NCBI RefSeq assembly: GCF_004664715.2
Contig: NC_051072.1
Coordinates: 40,853,142 to 40,917,141, forward strand
Source: Peromyscus leucopus
Lineage: Eukaryota; Chordata; Mammalia; Rodentia; Cricetidae
DNA length: 64,000 nucleotides
Direction of reading: 5' to 3'
The position numbers were made by a program, and so were the translations under genes. A model generated the notes under the pieces. It saw only the letters and a list, made by a program, of their open reading frames with translations. It was not told the DNA's origin and searched no databases. Shown piece by piece: positions 25,307 through 35,933 of this stretch (position 1 is the first letter of the stretch; each line of letters begins with the position of its first letter).

Positions 25307-26489
25307 TCTTGTAATTCCTTGCTGAATAGTTGTGTTCTGAGTACACGCTTGGATCGAAAAGGCCGTCTCTTTTCTCCCTTTTGTGTTAAATTTCATTCCT
25401 TGGGAAAATGCTAGACCTTCGTGCTTTTCTTGTGGAAACATCAGGATGCCTGTGAGCCATGGCCTTTAATGGAAGAGAATTACTGCAATTAATCCAACAC
25501 TGGAAGTTCTCCTCCTCTTAAGTATGTCCTTGTTGATTTTTCAGATGCTCATTTCGTCGTTGCTAGTTACTGGCTCTCTCCCTCCTAGCTCTGCATGTTT
25601 CATAAGGGAAAATGCAGGCCAGCATCTCTCTTTTCCTCACACTCGTGTTTAGCAGCGTTTAGTGAAGAATGTGTGATTTCTGCTAGCACTATGTTCAGAG
25701 AAGAGGATGGCTTTTAAGAAAGCAATCCCTTTGCAAAGTTACATGATGGGATCTCTGCTATTTCTGTTTTTGTGCTAGGCTAAATTTTCTTTAGTGAATC
25801 AAGATGAATTTGGTACCTCAAGCCTCCTTACACATACGTGTGATAAGACAAACTCATTCAGTCTTAGGAAATCTCATAGGGGAGTCATTAAACTCTTAAC
25901 TGCTACTGACTAAAACTGTTAGGTTAAAAAAGACACATAGCCTAGAAAAGGATGTAACATTATTGGTAAATGTGAACATCTTAGAAATAAAGCAAATGAC
26001 AGGCCAGTATTTTTTTTTTTTTTAAGAAAGGGTGTAAAATCATTTTCTGTTACCTTTTAAATTACCATTGTATAAATTAAGAAATATTTCACTCAGTAAA
26101 AAGCCTAATTTATGTCTACCTTGCTTAATTCATTTTTTGACTGTAATGTGTGTAGATTACTATATATTAGGAAACACGAGTTCCTCTCTCCTTTCAAGTA
26201 AACAGAATGACTCCTGAGAAATTAATATCGAATGATAATTTGAAGAAAACTGTTATATCATCTTGTTTTATGAAAAAAAACATCTGTTTCTCAGTCTAGC
26301 CAGATTATCAAAAAAATAAAGTGTGTGTTAGGTTTGTTGAAAACACCTCGGTATGCCTGAGTTTTTACTCAGTGCTTGTGTACTGCTGAGAGTATGTTTG
26401 TACATGGCCTCCATTTCTGTAAAAATAGGTCTTTCTAGGAAGTAGTAGATGTTTTGTCTCTGAAATGCTGGCCCTCCCTCCCCCTACCC
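25307..26489. other. intronic single-copy sequence
   Basis: AT-rich, with a poly(T) at about 26011-26023. No gene or clear repeat seen. Confidence 0.4.
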
Positions 26490-26600
26490 CCCTTCTCGCG
26501 ACAACATTGCACATAGTGGCCTTGATCTCAAGACTGTCCTGCCTAAGCCTAATTCCAGATGCTGGAATTACAGTGTGTAGTCCCATGCCTGGCCTGTTTG
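26490..26600 (-). repeat. degraded B1-like SINE
   Basis: Only the head half is recognisable: ggccttgatctcaagactgt, agatgctggaattacagtgt, catgcctggcc. Confidence 0.5.
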
Positions 26601-26839
26601 TGTGGAGCACTAAAGTGATAGTTTGGAGATACTCACAAGTTAGTAGAAAAGGAGACAGGCCTGAACATTGCCATCTCAATATTTCAGTGACTGCTGTGAG
26701 CAGATGCATTCCTCCATATAAAAAGCTATTTTTAAAAATGAAACGCGTTATAATGTCTGCTTGTCATTGTGGGGGGCTTTTAGAGATGGGAAGATACCAT
26801 TAATTTCAACTCTAGATTTTCATTTTATTTAATTTATAT

Positions 26840-26990
26840 ATTTTCAAAACAGTAGCTTATTCTTACTCTGTAGCTCAGGCTGGACAGGTACTCACAATGC
26901 ATGTACACTGCCTGGCCTGGAGCTCAAAGCCATCCTGCCTCAGCCTCTCAGGTGATGGGATTATTGTTGTGACCATGCATGGTTTTCCTT
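26840..26990 (-). repeat. degraded B1-like SINE
   Basis: ctctgtagctcaggctggac, catcctgcctcagcctctca and a head-like gaccatgcatgg. An internal duplication or insertion of a short segment makes the body irregular. Confidence 0.5.
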
Positions 26991-28610
26991 AAGTTTTCTG
27001 ATAAAAAGGTGAGGCCCAGGTGCTTTGAGAAATTGTCCAGAGCAAGTCGTTAAGTGGCAGAGAAAGGCACTGACTTCCTGGTTTCCACAGCTTGTGCTCT
27101 CTGGGTTTGCTAAAATGTTTGGTAATGTCCAAAATAGCAGCAAGCATTTCTTGAAGGTGAACTGATACGGATGTTGGTGAGGTTACACGACTGAACGTTT
27201 TGAGTGTCTCCAGACAGCGTTCTGGTTTCAGGCTAAATTCTAAGGATCATTTAGTTCAGCGATGGCTCTAGCGTGCACAGTAGGTGCTATTTATGGCTAA
27301 ACTTAGTAGATGTTGGAATTAGTAATGCTGTGATACAAAAGTCCTGAGAAGTTGTCTCTGCTACGGCAGAACACTATTACAGCTCATGCAGATGCCCATG
27401 GAATAAAGAATTTACTAAGAGTGTCTGATGCTCATGCAGAATGCAGACATTCACGGCAGAAAGAAGTTTGGTGTGAATCTACCATGTTTATAGTTGTATC
27501 CGTACTTGAGAAAACGTTTGTACATATCTCACTGCTTTTGTCAGAGAGCTGCCGCCTCATCAGTAAAGCGTGTACTTGAAGCCCTTCAGGATATGCCCAT
27601 ACATTTTTTTAATGCAGTCAAGTGCTGAACTTCTTTTTTCAGGGTTTGGGGCAGTTCCTTGATGAATCAGCTTGATAGGATTTCTGGTGATATCCTACTG
27701 TAACATTGACTGGTCTTAAGAGTCTAGTAAAAGCTGAATTTATAAAGCCATTAGCAGTGTCCCAGATACCCATTCTCCTTATTCATTTTTTGCTTCTTTA
27801 CAAGACTAGGTAGGCACTACCGTTGTTTAAGGTGGGCAGCTGACATGATGTGTCAGAGAAAAGGCCTAGTGCTTTCTGAGCCCAAGCAGCCTGCCTGGGA
27901 AGGGTCCGCTGTATTGCTCCAAATTCTGGATCACCCTCAAGCTCAGAGGCACTTGCTGCTGTTTAGAGTGGCCTTCGCAGTCACCTGAAGGTCACACAAT
28001 GACTCCAGCTTGCACGCTAATGTCCGTCCAAGCCAGTCACTCCTCCTTCCCACACACCCACTGCCTCCTGCCTACCACCAAGGGACATCTGCCCTTCAAC
28101 ATGTTTTATTCTTTCAGCTTTGGAGGACAGCTGTATTGGGTGACTGCTCAACTTCCACGAGAAGTGGAATTTTTGACAGAGGAATAAGTTGAAGCTTGAG
28201 TTGGTCATGTGTGTGCTACGTACAATGTTCTCCAAGTATATTTAAGGAACTACCTTTCCCATTTAAAGGCCCTGTGAAAATACTGCGGTACTTCTTCATG
28301 CTGGCAGAGCACTTGACTTTGTTTGAGTGAGATGACTGTCACTTCGTCTGTGCAGTTGTGCCCAGATGTTAATGGTAGGATGCAGCAAAACTTTTCAGTA
28401 CATTTAAACTCTTAAAACCCAATACGTTGATCAGATAAATTGGAAGCTCATTAAGTGAATTAATGTGCTTAAAACTCAGGTGACTGGCTGCCTGATCTTG
28501 CCTTATTTAACTGTCTACTTGAAGTATTTTCATTGTTAATTAATATTGGGCCTTTAAAATTAGACGATATATAGGAAATATCACTATGAAAATAGTGTAA
28601 AAATGAAACC
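26991..28610. other. intronic single-copy sequence
   Basis: No gene, RNA gene or recognisable repeat seen. Open frames up to 75 codons look incidental. Confidence 0.4.
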
Positions 28611-28623
28611 TTAGAATTAGGTT

Positions 28624-28778
28624 GTTTTTTGTTTTATGAGACAGGGTTTCTCTGTGTAGTTTTGGTGCCTGTCCTGGATCTCGCTCTGTAGCTCAGGCTG
28701 GCCTCGAACTCCCAGAGATCTGCCTGGCTCTGCCTCTGGAGTGCTGGGATTAAAGGCCTACGCCACCACTGCCTGGCC
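28624..28778 (-). mobile_element. B1 SINE with 11-bp target duplication
   Basis: Reverse-complement B1 of the gttttggtgcctgtcctgga variant, flanked by agaattaggtt at 28613-28623 and 28779-28789. Confidence 0.93.
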
Positions 28779-28794
28779 AGAATTAGGTTTTAAA

Positions 28795-28975
28795 CTCCTT
28801 TTTAATAAAGACTTTTGCCTGCATTTATGGGCACCTCATACATGCAGCCTTTGGAGGTCAGAAGAAAACATTGGATTCCCTGGAAGTGGAGTTACAGGTC
28901 GTGAGCTCCCACATGGATTCGGGGAACTGAATCCAGGTCCTCTGCAAGAGCAGTAAGCACTCTTTTAAAAGAATT
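28795..28975 (-). repeat. B3-type SINE
   Basis: Reverse-complement B3: ctggaagtggagttacaggt, ggggaactgaatccaggtcc, gcaagagcagtaagcactct. Confidence 0.8.
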
Positions 28976-28979
28976 TTTT

Positions 28980-29112
28980 GCCAGGCAGTGGTGGTGCACA
29001 CCTTTAATCCCAGCACTCGGGAGGCAGAGCCAGGCGGATCTCGGGGTGTTTGAGTTCCAGGAAAGGGGCAAAGCTACACAGAGAAACCCTGTCTAGAAAA
29101 AAAAAAAGATTT
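28980..29112 (+). repeat. B1 SINE, partial
   Basis: Plus-strand B1: gccaggcagtggtggtgcac, cctttaatcccagcactcgg, then a shortened middle and the cricetid-type aaaggggcaaagctacacag. About 25 bp around the usual gcctggtctacagagcgag are missing. It sits between two B3 copies. Confidence 0.88.
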
Positions 29113-29336
29113 TTTTTTAAAAATTCTATTTAACTTTATGTATATGCATGCTTTCCTTGCCTGTGTGTATATGTAACACGTTCATGTAGTGCCCACAGAG
29201 GCCAGAAAAGGGCTTTATCCCCTGCACCCGAGTTACAGGCAGTCGTAAGCTGCAGCGTGGGTGCTAGGAATCAATCCCTGGTCCTCTGGGAGAGCAGCAA
29301 GTACTCTTAACCACTGGGCTGTCTCTCCTGCCTACA
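29113..29336 (-). repeat. B3-type SINE
   Basis: Reverse-complement B3: tagtgcccacagaggccaga, cgagttacaggcagtcgtaa, gctcttaaccactgggct-like head region. Confidence 0.78.
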
Positions 29337-31324
29337 GCAAGCAGTCTTCCCTGCGGAGCCATCTCTTTGATTCTGTACATCAGCACAGTACAGAACTCTG
29401 TACCTCGTTTTACCTGTTAACTATTTGCTGATGGCAGCCAGCATCTGAGGAGCATCTTCATATGAGGACAGGTGTTTCGTGATCTAGTTACAAAGAACAA
29501 GGTTCTTTGAAGTACTGGCCTTTCTTAGTAGACTTGGTCAGGATGAAGGCTGCACTTATATTTTCAGACCTTTGTACCCATTTCATTAACTGGTTTCTAA
29601 ATAGAAATGCTCACAGCTTTCTAAATACATGTAAAATAAATCCTAAAGCTCAGATATTAAGAACTTGTAGTCTGACTGTTACTTGTAAGTTCGTTAGCCT
29701 GTTCCCGAGGATTTCTTTTTCAGTAGCATCCTTCAGTCTTACTTGTACTTCTGATGTACCTTATAGTTCTCCCCACTTGCCTTCTCCCAAGTCAGTTGTG
29801 TAACTTTTACCTTGATGAATCTTCAGCCCAGCAACCCAGCCAGTCTCAGAGAGATGTGGCAGGTGCTAGGCAGCGGTGAAGCTGGGCCCTGGGCTGACCA
29901 GAAGGATGCTTTGGGATAATGGGACCCAGGGCATGCAGCTTCTGAGCCTGGCTTCCCTCAGAGTTTCCTTCCTTCTTCCTTCCTTCCTTTGCTCTCCACC
30001 TCTCTCTTTCTTCCCCCTCTGCCTCTCCTCTTTCCCTTCCTCCTGTTGGGGCAAGAGGTGTGAAATGTTTCAGGGGAGGATGGGGGGGGGATGCAGTGAA
30101 GAAAAAGACGAGAAGAAAGGTAGGGAATACTGTGGGGAGTTTCTCTTCAGTCCCCCAACATTTCCCTTGGTTTAGGGACCTATATGTTCCAGCTGCTGCT
30201 TAGCTGCTATTTTTAGCCTGGCCCCACATCAGGCTGGCACTCAGCCATGACGGCACAGGGCCAGTACTTTGCGGGACTGGTGGTCAATGTCGGAAACTTA
30301 ATTTTTCATCAATCTAAGTTTGAGACATAACCCTGTTCTACAACACTCTGTTAACTTGTACTTTTAAAAAACACAATGTGAAATGTTTTTAAGGAGTGGT
30401 TTTTAAAAATAGTCATCATAAATAATAAATCTTGAAACATGTGCTGTAGAGATTATTTCAGAGAGGAGAAAGATTTAAAACTGTCTTATCAGGTCAGACA
30501 TATATTTAGCTCAGTAATTTGGGCTTTGTGGTGGCCCTGAGAGGTGCAAAGTTTACGTGGTTCATTAATATGCCTCAGCATCTTTAGAATTGCCACTGCT
30601 GGTGAGGTTGTGGAGTCTCAGTTGAATTATATAATTATAGGTGTCATCAGACCAAAAAAAAAAAAAAAAGAACGAAACCCAGCCCCTCTTTCAGCTGTTT
30701 CTTTTGCTGTGTGTTTGTGGGTTTAGGTTAAATGGTCAGATGCTTACTGTTCTGTATAGAGTAGCAAGGTTTTAACTGATGAGATACGGGTCTAGATTCT
30801 GCATACTCATAGCTGGTATCCAGGAGCTCACAGTGGCCCCACTGAGCCCTAAGCTTTAGGATGCATCTGATTTGAGAACTTACCTGACGATCTGCTCCCC
30901 TAAAATGGAAATTAGGGTTTTTTGAATGATTTGGGGAAGCAGTAAAAAGTTTCACAGTGTAAACTCGAAGTGACTTCGGTAAGGAGGTTAGTACTTACCT
31001 GGTACATAGAAAGCAAGCTGAACATGTTACGGCTGGTTTGTGGTGCACTTTAGATGCACTGTGGCTGCCTGTAGAAACAGTGGTCAGTCCCGTATTCTCT
31101 GGAGGTGGTACAGTGTAAGGCTAGTATTAGTGCACTGACAGGACAGACCTTCCTAAGTTAGCAACGCAAGTATCTAAAGTCAGGTTGATTGCCTCTTTAT
31201 TTTTAAGGTAGTTAAGGTTAAATTCTAGTGAATTCACTTTTGTGAAAAGTTAAAGTGGAATGACTTAGAGAAAAGTGCATTGCTAGGTGCTTCTGAGATT
31301 ATATTACATCTACAGTCTTAGTTT
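29337..31324. other. intronic single-copy sequence
   Basis: Contains a CTTC-rich pyrimidine patch at about 29965-30045 and a run of A residues at about 30652-30669. No gene seen. Confidence 0.4.
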
Positions 31325-31425
31325 TCCTGTCTTCTGCTTGAGGCAGTCTTGCTATGTTGCTCAGGTTGGCCTTGAACATGCGACCTCATGCCTTTGTCTG
31401 CACGCTGCCAGTTACGATGGTTTCT
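31325..31425 (-). repeat. degraded B1-like fragment
   Basis: ttgctatgttgctcaggttg and gccttgaacatgcgacctca resemble the middle of a reverse-complement B1. The rest is too diverged. Confidence 0.4.
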
Positions 31426-32009
31426 GCAGATAGAAGGCCATCCTGAGTGTGGCTTGGAGAGTGATCAGTTGGCACACCAAGAGGTGTTTGCGGAGGTTTT
31501 TTGGAGTTTTTTTAAAATGAGGTTTAATATGATTTACAGAAGATTATCACCTATTGCATGGTAGTTGATAAGTGACTCTTGTTTTGGATTCTTAGGTTAA
31601 TTCAGATTTAATAAGGGAATCATGTAGTGTCAGCCCTGCCTTCAGAGGCTTGATTGGAGCCGAAAGCCAGGCAGCCGTTCGACCAGTGGACTTAGTCCTT
31701 GCAGGCAGAAGTTTGAATAATGTTCTTCCTTAGAACTTGTCAGAGCAGTTTCTTGGCCGTTTCCATGGTTCCCTTAGCAGTGTATTCAAGAGGCATTCTA
31801 TTTCAGCTGTTTCATAAATAGCAGGGAACTCCAAAAGCCTGGGTAATATTACAGTTTTGTTTTTAATAATGATGCTTTCAGTGGGAGAGAAAAAAAATAA
31901 ACCTATTCATTTAACAATAAAAAAAATTCAAGTGGATTTAAAAACTTTTTATCAGATTTTAGTTTCATTGAAGATTTTCATGTTCTTTATAAAGTATTTT
32001 TTTTTTCCT
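31426..32009. other. intronic single-copy sequence
   Basis: AT-rich. Nothing recognised. Confidence 0.4.
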
Positions 32010-32088
32010 AGTGATAAGGATTGACCCCAAAGCCTCGAGCGTGTAAGGCTAGGTTAGCTCTCTACCATTGACCTCTTTATGCTCTTTG
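32010..32088 (-). repeat. ID-like SINE fragment
   Basis: gattgaccccaaagcctcga and tagctctctaccattgacct form a diverged reverse-complement ID element. Confidence 0.55.
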
Positions 32089-32309
32089 CTATAAACAATT
32101 TTATTTGCATAGTTAATAACTTTAGGTGTTAGGAAGTTGGGGACAGAGCTAGTAAGTGACTGAGCGTCTTTACACTTTAGTGCTAATTAGGTCTGGATTT
32201 ATGTCAGTAATTCATAGCTTAGCAGTGGCTTGTCTTTGATTTAGGAAACATGAAACTTGTGGAGTTTTATGCCTGTCTAAGAAATCAATTTTAAAGTTTT
32301 GTTTCGTCT

Positions 32310-32526
32310 CTTTTTTTTTTTAAATTTATGTGTATGGGTGTTTTGCACACATAATGCCTGTGCCACGTGTGTGGCTGCTATTCGTGGAGGCCAGAAGAGA
32401 CTGTTGCATCCCCCGGGGCCTGCAGTAATAGACAGTTGTGAGTTGCCCTTTGGGTTCTGGGAAGTGAACCTCCTGGTCTTCTGCAGAAGCAGCCAGTGCT
32501 ATTAACTGCTGAGCCATTGCTCCAGC
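32310..32526 (-). repeat. B3-type SINE
   Basis: Reverse-complement B3-like element: aatttatgtgtatgggtgtt, ctgcagtaatagacagttgt, tctgggaagtgaacctcctg, tgagccattgctccagcccc. Confidence 0.8.
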
Positions 32527-32579
32527 CCCCTGAAGTTTATTTTTTTGGCACAAACATATGGTTTGTATTTTCTAACCCC

Positions 32580-32582
<3 letters not shown>

Positions 32583-32628
<46 letters not shown>
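32583..32628. repeat. (TG)n microsatellite
   Basis: Uninterrupted TG repeat of about 46 bp. Confidence 0.95.
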
Positions 32629-32630
<2 letters not shown>

Positions 32631-32852
32631 TGAGCCTCTGCCTGTGTCTATGGGTATACTGTGATACTGTGTGTGTATGTATTTGTGTCTGTGTCTGCTG
32701 GGGGCTAGATAGCAGTGATCGGTAAGTTCAGATAAGCATAAAGCATCCAACCAAGTCTGGGCAGTTATAGACGGTCCTCACCTGCATCCAGGTGTTTATA
32801 CTTTATCAGATTGATTTTTAATGTTTTTATGTACAATCTTATTTTTAGAGCT

Positions 32853-32975
32853 GGGGATGATGGCTCATCCCTGCAATCCCAGCATTCAGGAGACTGAGGG
32901 AGGCAGATTTTGGTGAATTCTACCCCAGTCCTCCCAGGCTTATAGAGTGAGATTCTGTCTAAAACAGTGACATAC
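32853..32975 (+). repeat. old B1-like SINE
   Basis: ggggatgatggctcatccct, gcaatcccagcattcaggag, gagattctgtctaaaacagt: a diverged plus-strand B1-type element. Confidence 0.65.
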
Positions 32976-33101
32976 AGACAAGACCCAAGAGCCTAAAAGT
33001 AGTTTTTATTTTTTCAGCCCCTTTAGATTCCTTAGCCAAGGCAGGGAGCACCCTCTAGTTCAGACTGTGTGTGTGAAAGTTCAGCATGCACCAGTCTATT
33101 G

Positions 33102-33186
33102 TATGATGGCTTTTGTGGCATCTGTCCTATGATGGCTTTAGTGGCATCTGTCTGTCTTATGATGACTTCAGTGACTGTCTAATGGC
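33102..33186. repeat. short imperfect tandem repeat
   Basis: Three diverged units begin tatgatgg/tatgatga at 33102, 33128 and 33158 (spacings 26 and 30), each followed by ctt-gtggcatctgtc-like sequence. Confidence 0.7.
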
Positions 33187-33249
33187 TCCATTAGCAATAG
33201 CCGCTGCTGCCTGTCTGCAGGCTCATTGCATGAGTTGCTGTTCAACTTT

Positions 33250-33262
33250 TCTTTTCTTCTTC

Positions 33263-33303
<41 letters not shown>

Positions 33304-33475
33304 TTCTTTCTTTCTTCCTTCCTTCCTTCTTCTCTTCTTCCTTCTCTCTCTTCCTCTTTCTTTCTTTCTTCTCTCTCTCTCTCTCCCTCCCTCCCTCCCT
33401 CCCTCCCTCCCTCCCTCCTCTCTCTCTCTCTCTCTTTTTTTCTTTTCTTTCTTTTTTCTTTCTTTTTTTTCTTCC
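33250..33475. repeat. large CTTT/CCTT/CT pyrimidine microsatellite
   Basis: About 220 bp of nearly pure pyrimidine: CTTT, CCTT, CT and CCCT blocks in turn. It abuts the tail of a minus-strand B1 and probably expanded from that tail. Overlapping open frames rich in Lys/Glu/Arg or Ser/Phe/Leu here are artefacts. Confidence 0.93.
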
Positions 33476-33610
33476 AGACAGAGTTTCTCTTTGTAATAGT
33501 TCTGCTTGGCCTGGAACTTGTTTTGTAGACCAAGCTGGACTTGAACTGACAGAGATGTGCCTGCCTCTGCCTCCTAATGCTGGCATTGAAAGTATACCGC
33601 CACCACCACC
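33476..33610 (-). repeat. B1 SINE, diverged
   Basis: cagacagagtttctctttgt, gtagaccaagctggacttga, ctgcctctgcctcctaatgc, ending gccaccaccacct. Confidence 0.8.
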
Positions 33611-33774
33611 TGTTTGCTGTTTGCCTTTTAATCCTTGACAGTTGCGGGACAAGCTCTTTCAGCCTGCCCTTTTAATAATAGATGTTTGAGTTTTGAACCC
33701 AACTCTTTTGAGAAGCAACACTGAACACATCTAAAACATTTAATGTCTTTTTAAAAAATTTAAAGGAGTTGTTT

Positions 33775-33885
33775 AAAATATGCTTCACTGTGTAGTACAG
33801 GCTGGCCTCAAACTCAATTTTCTTGCCTCAGCCTCTTGAGTGCTGGGATCATAGGTTTGCACCCAACTCCTGAGCCTGGCAATCA
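33775..33885 (-). repeat. old B1-like SINE
   Basis: gtagtacaggctggcctcaa, ttgcctcagcctcttgagtg, tgggatcataggtttgcacc: diverged reverse-complement B1. Confidence 0.65.
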
Positions 33886-35881
33886 TCTGTGCCCTAGACT
33901 ATACCTTTGTACTGCCCTTTAGAAATTCCAGCAGTACACAATCTGGTAGGTTATGTAGGTACAATGGGTTTCTGCTTAGATTGAAGAATAATCTCTTCTG
34001 TCCAGTGAAGGTAAGCAGACCTGTAGGTTATAAAATTCCACCGTTATTGAAGAGATCAGCTAAACTTGAGAACTCAGTCATGGAATTCATTTTTAATGTG
34101 AAAGCTGCAGGGAATGAATGACAGTTTCTTATGAGAAATCAGTGTGCCTAATCTTATCTCCCATTGCAGATTTCTATGCATCTTTGATGAGAGGAGCTTC
34201 GGTTAGCTAATCAAATGGACCGAAAGGCAGAATGCTAACAAATGTAAAGATATTCTACCACACGTGGTTCTCAGGCCATTTAAGTTTGCCACTCTACAGA
34301 AAATGAAAGCTGAATCTGGTAGTTTGAAAAAAAAAATTACTGGTGAATTTTTAATCCAGGACAGCCAACTATTAATAGTATCTATCAGTCAGTGCCTGTA
34401 CAGTAGATACTGAAATGTCAGTTGAAACAATGATAAGATGATACACCAGTCCTGTAGTATTTGAGAAACCTTCCTTGTCGGAAGAAAACAAAAAAAATCT
34501 TATTTCTATTCTTATTTCTTACTCAGTTTTCTGAGTATGTGTTGCTGTGACTTAAACTTTTAATGTACTTTCAGTAAGAATATGAATACTGGATAGATGG
34601 TTGTGTTTTAGTACTGGGTTGTTGTATAAATTTTTTTTTTCCCCCCTGTGCTTGGAGAGGCCTTTTCTTTTAGCACTGACCCAAAAGCTATTCTGAAAGC
34701 GATTCATTTCTTGGATGGTTACAGTGTCAAGTAGGAAACCTGGCACATTCCCATGCAGAACAGTATTTGTGGGTTGCCCAGGAAAATTTTTAGTATTATA
34801 AATACCTTTGTGGGATTAAGAAAAATTTTATTTTTTTCAAAAACGTTGTCAGTACCCAGGTAGGCTGAAGCAGAACTGAGTTTTAGAGCAGCCACATAGT
34901 ATAGCCAAGTTCCCCTCACCCCTTAAAACCTAAACAAAACTTAGAAAACTAAATTGAGTGTTTTGACAACCCCCTCACAGTGATGACGTGCAAAAGTACA
35001 CCTGCCTTCGAAGTATCCATAAGATCTTACACAATTTGAAAATAGTTAATAGGAATAGTTTATTAAACTTACCTATATAATACTAATGGCTTTCCCTTGA
35101 GGATTTTTTAAGACATACTTTTGCAGTAAAATAGGACTCACCAAAGGAGTTTTTTGAGCAAGAATTTACCAGGATGGGTGTACTCCCAATGCTTGGCTCG
35201 TAAAAGGGCTGGTTATTCAGAAACGGAGTGACCACCAATTCCAGTTGCCCAGTCTTGGTTATGCCCCTTTCCTGGACTGCTTTTGCTCTGGCTAGTGTTT
35301 TTATTTTCAGTTCTGTTGGGTGTTTTTATGTGCCCTTGCCTTGGAAAGCGATAGTAATAGCACCCAGGCTCCTGCTTTTACGTTCTTTTCTAGCTGTATA
35401 AGGCTAATGCATTGCCTTATATGATCTATTAATGGTTTTTCTGAACTTCTACTTTAGATCACAAAGCTCTTTAGAACTGGAGTTGCTGTGTGTTTGGGTA
35501 GATGCATGATTATTTAAGAGCAGACTTCATTATACACATGACTATGCCAGTTAAAATCTTTGAGCAGGTGGAGATGAGCTCTTAGACCTGGAATGTATCA
35601 TACAGAGTCAGTTGGACACTTTCTGTCCCCCCCCCCTTTTTGTAGTCATCAGTGGCTTCCCTTTGCTCGTAGGACCAAACTCATTCACAACTATACAAGT
35701 TGCACTCCTGACCCTCATCTGCCTCTTGCATAAATGTTTCCTTTGTCCTTCAGTGTGTCCGAGCCGCCCTACCACCCAGGATGCTTTTCTTGCATAGTTC
35801 TTGCCTTGTTTGAAATCTGGCAAAACAAAACAAAACAAAACAAACAAAAAACCCCAAACCTTTCCTTTGTAACCTTAATCA

Positions 35882-35933
<52 letters not shown>

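Noticed and set aside
33113..33652. Phe/Leu/Ser-rich and Lys/Glu/Arg-rich proteins
   Set aside because: Translations of the pyrimidine microsatellite and adjoining B1.
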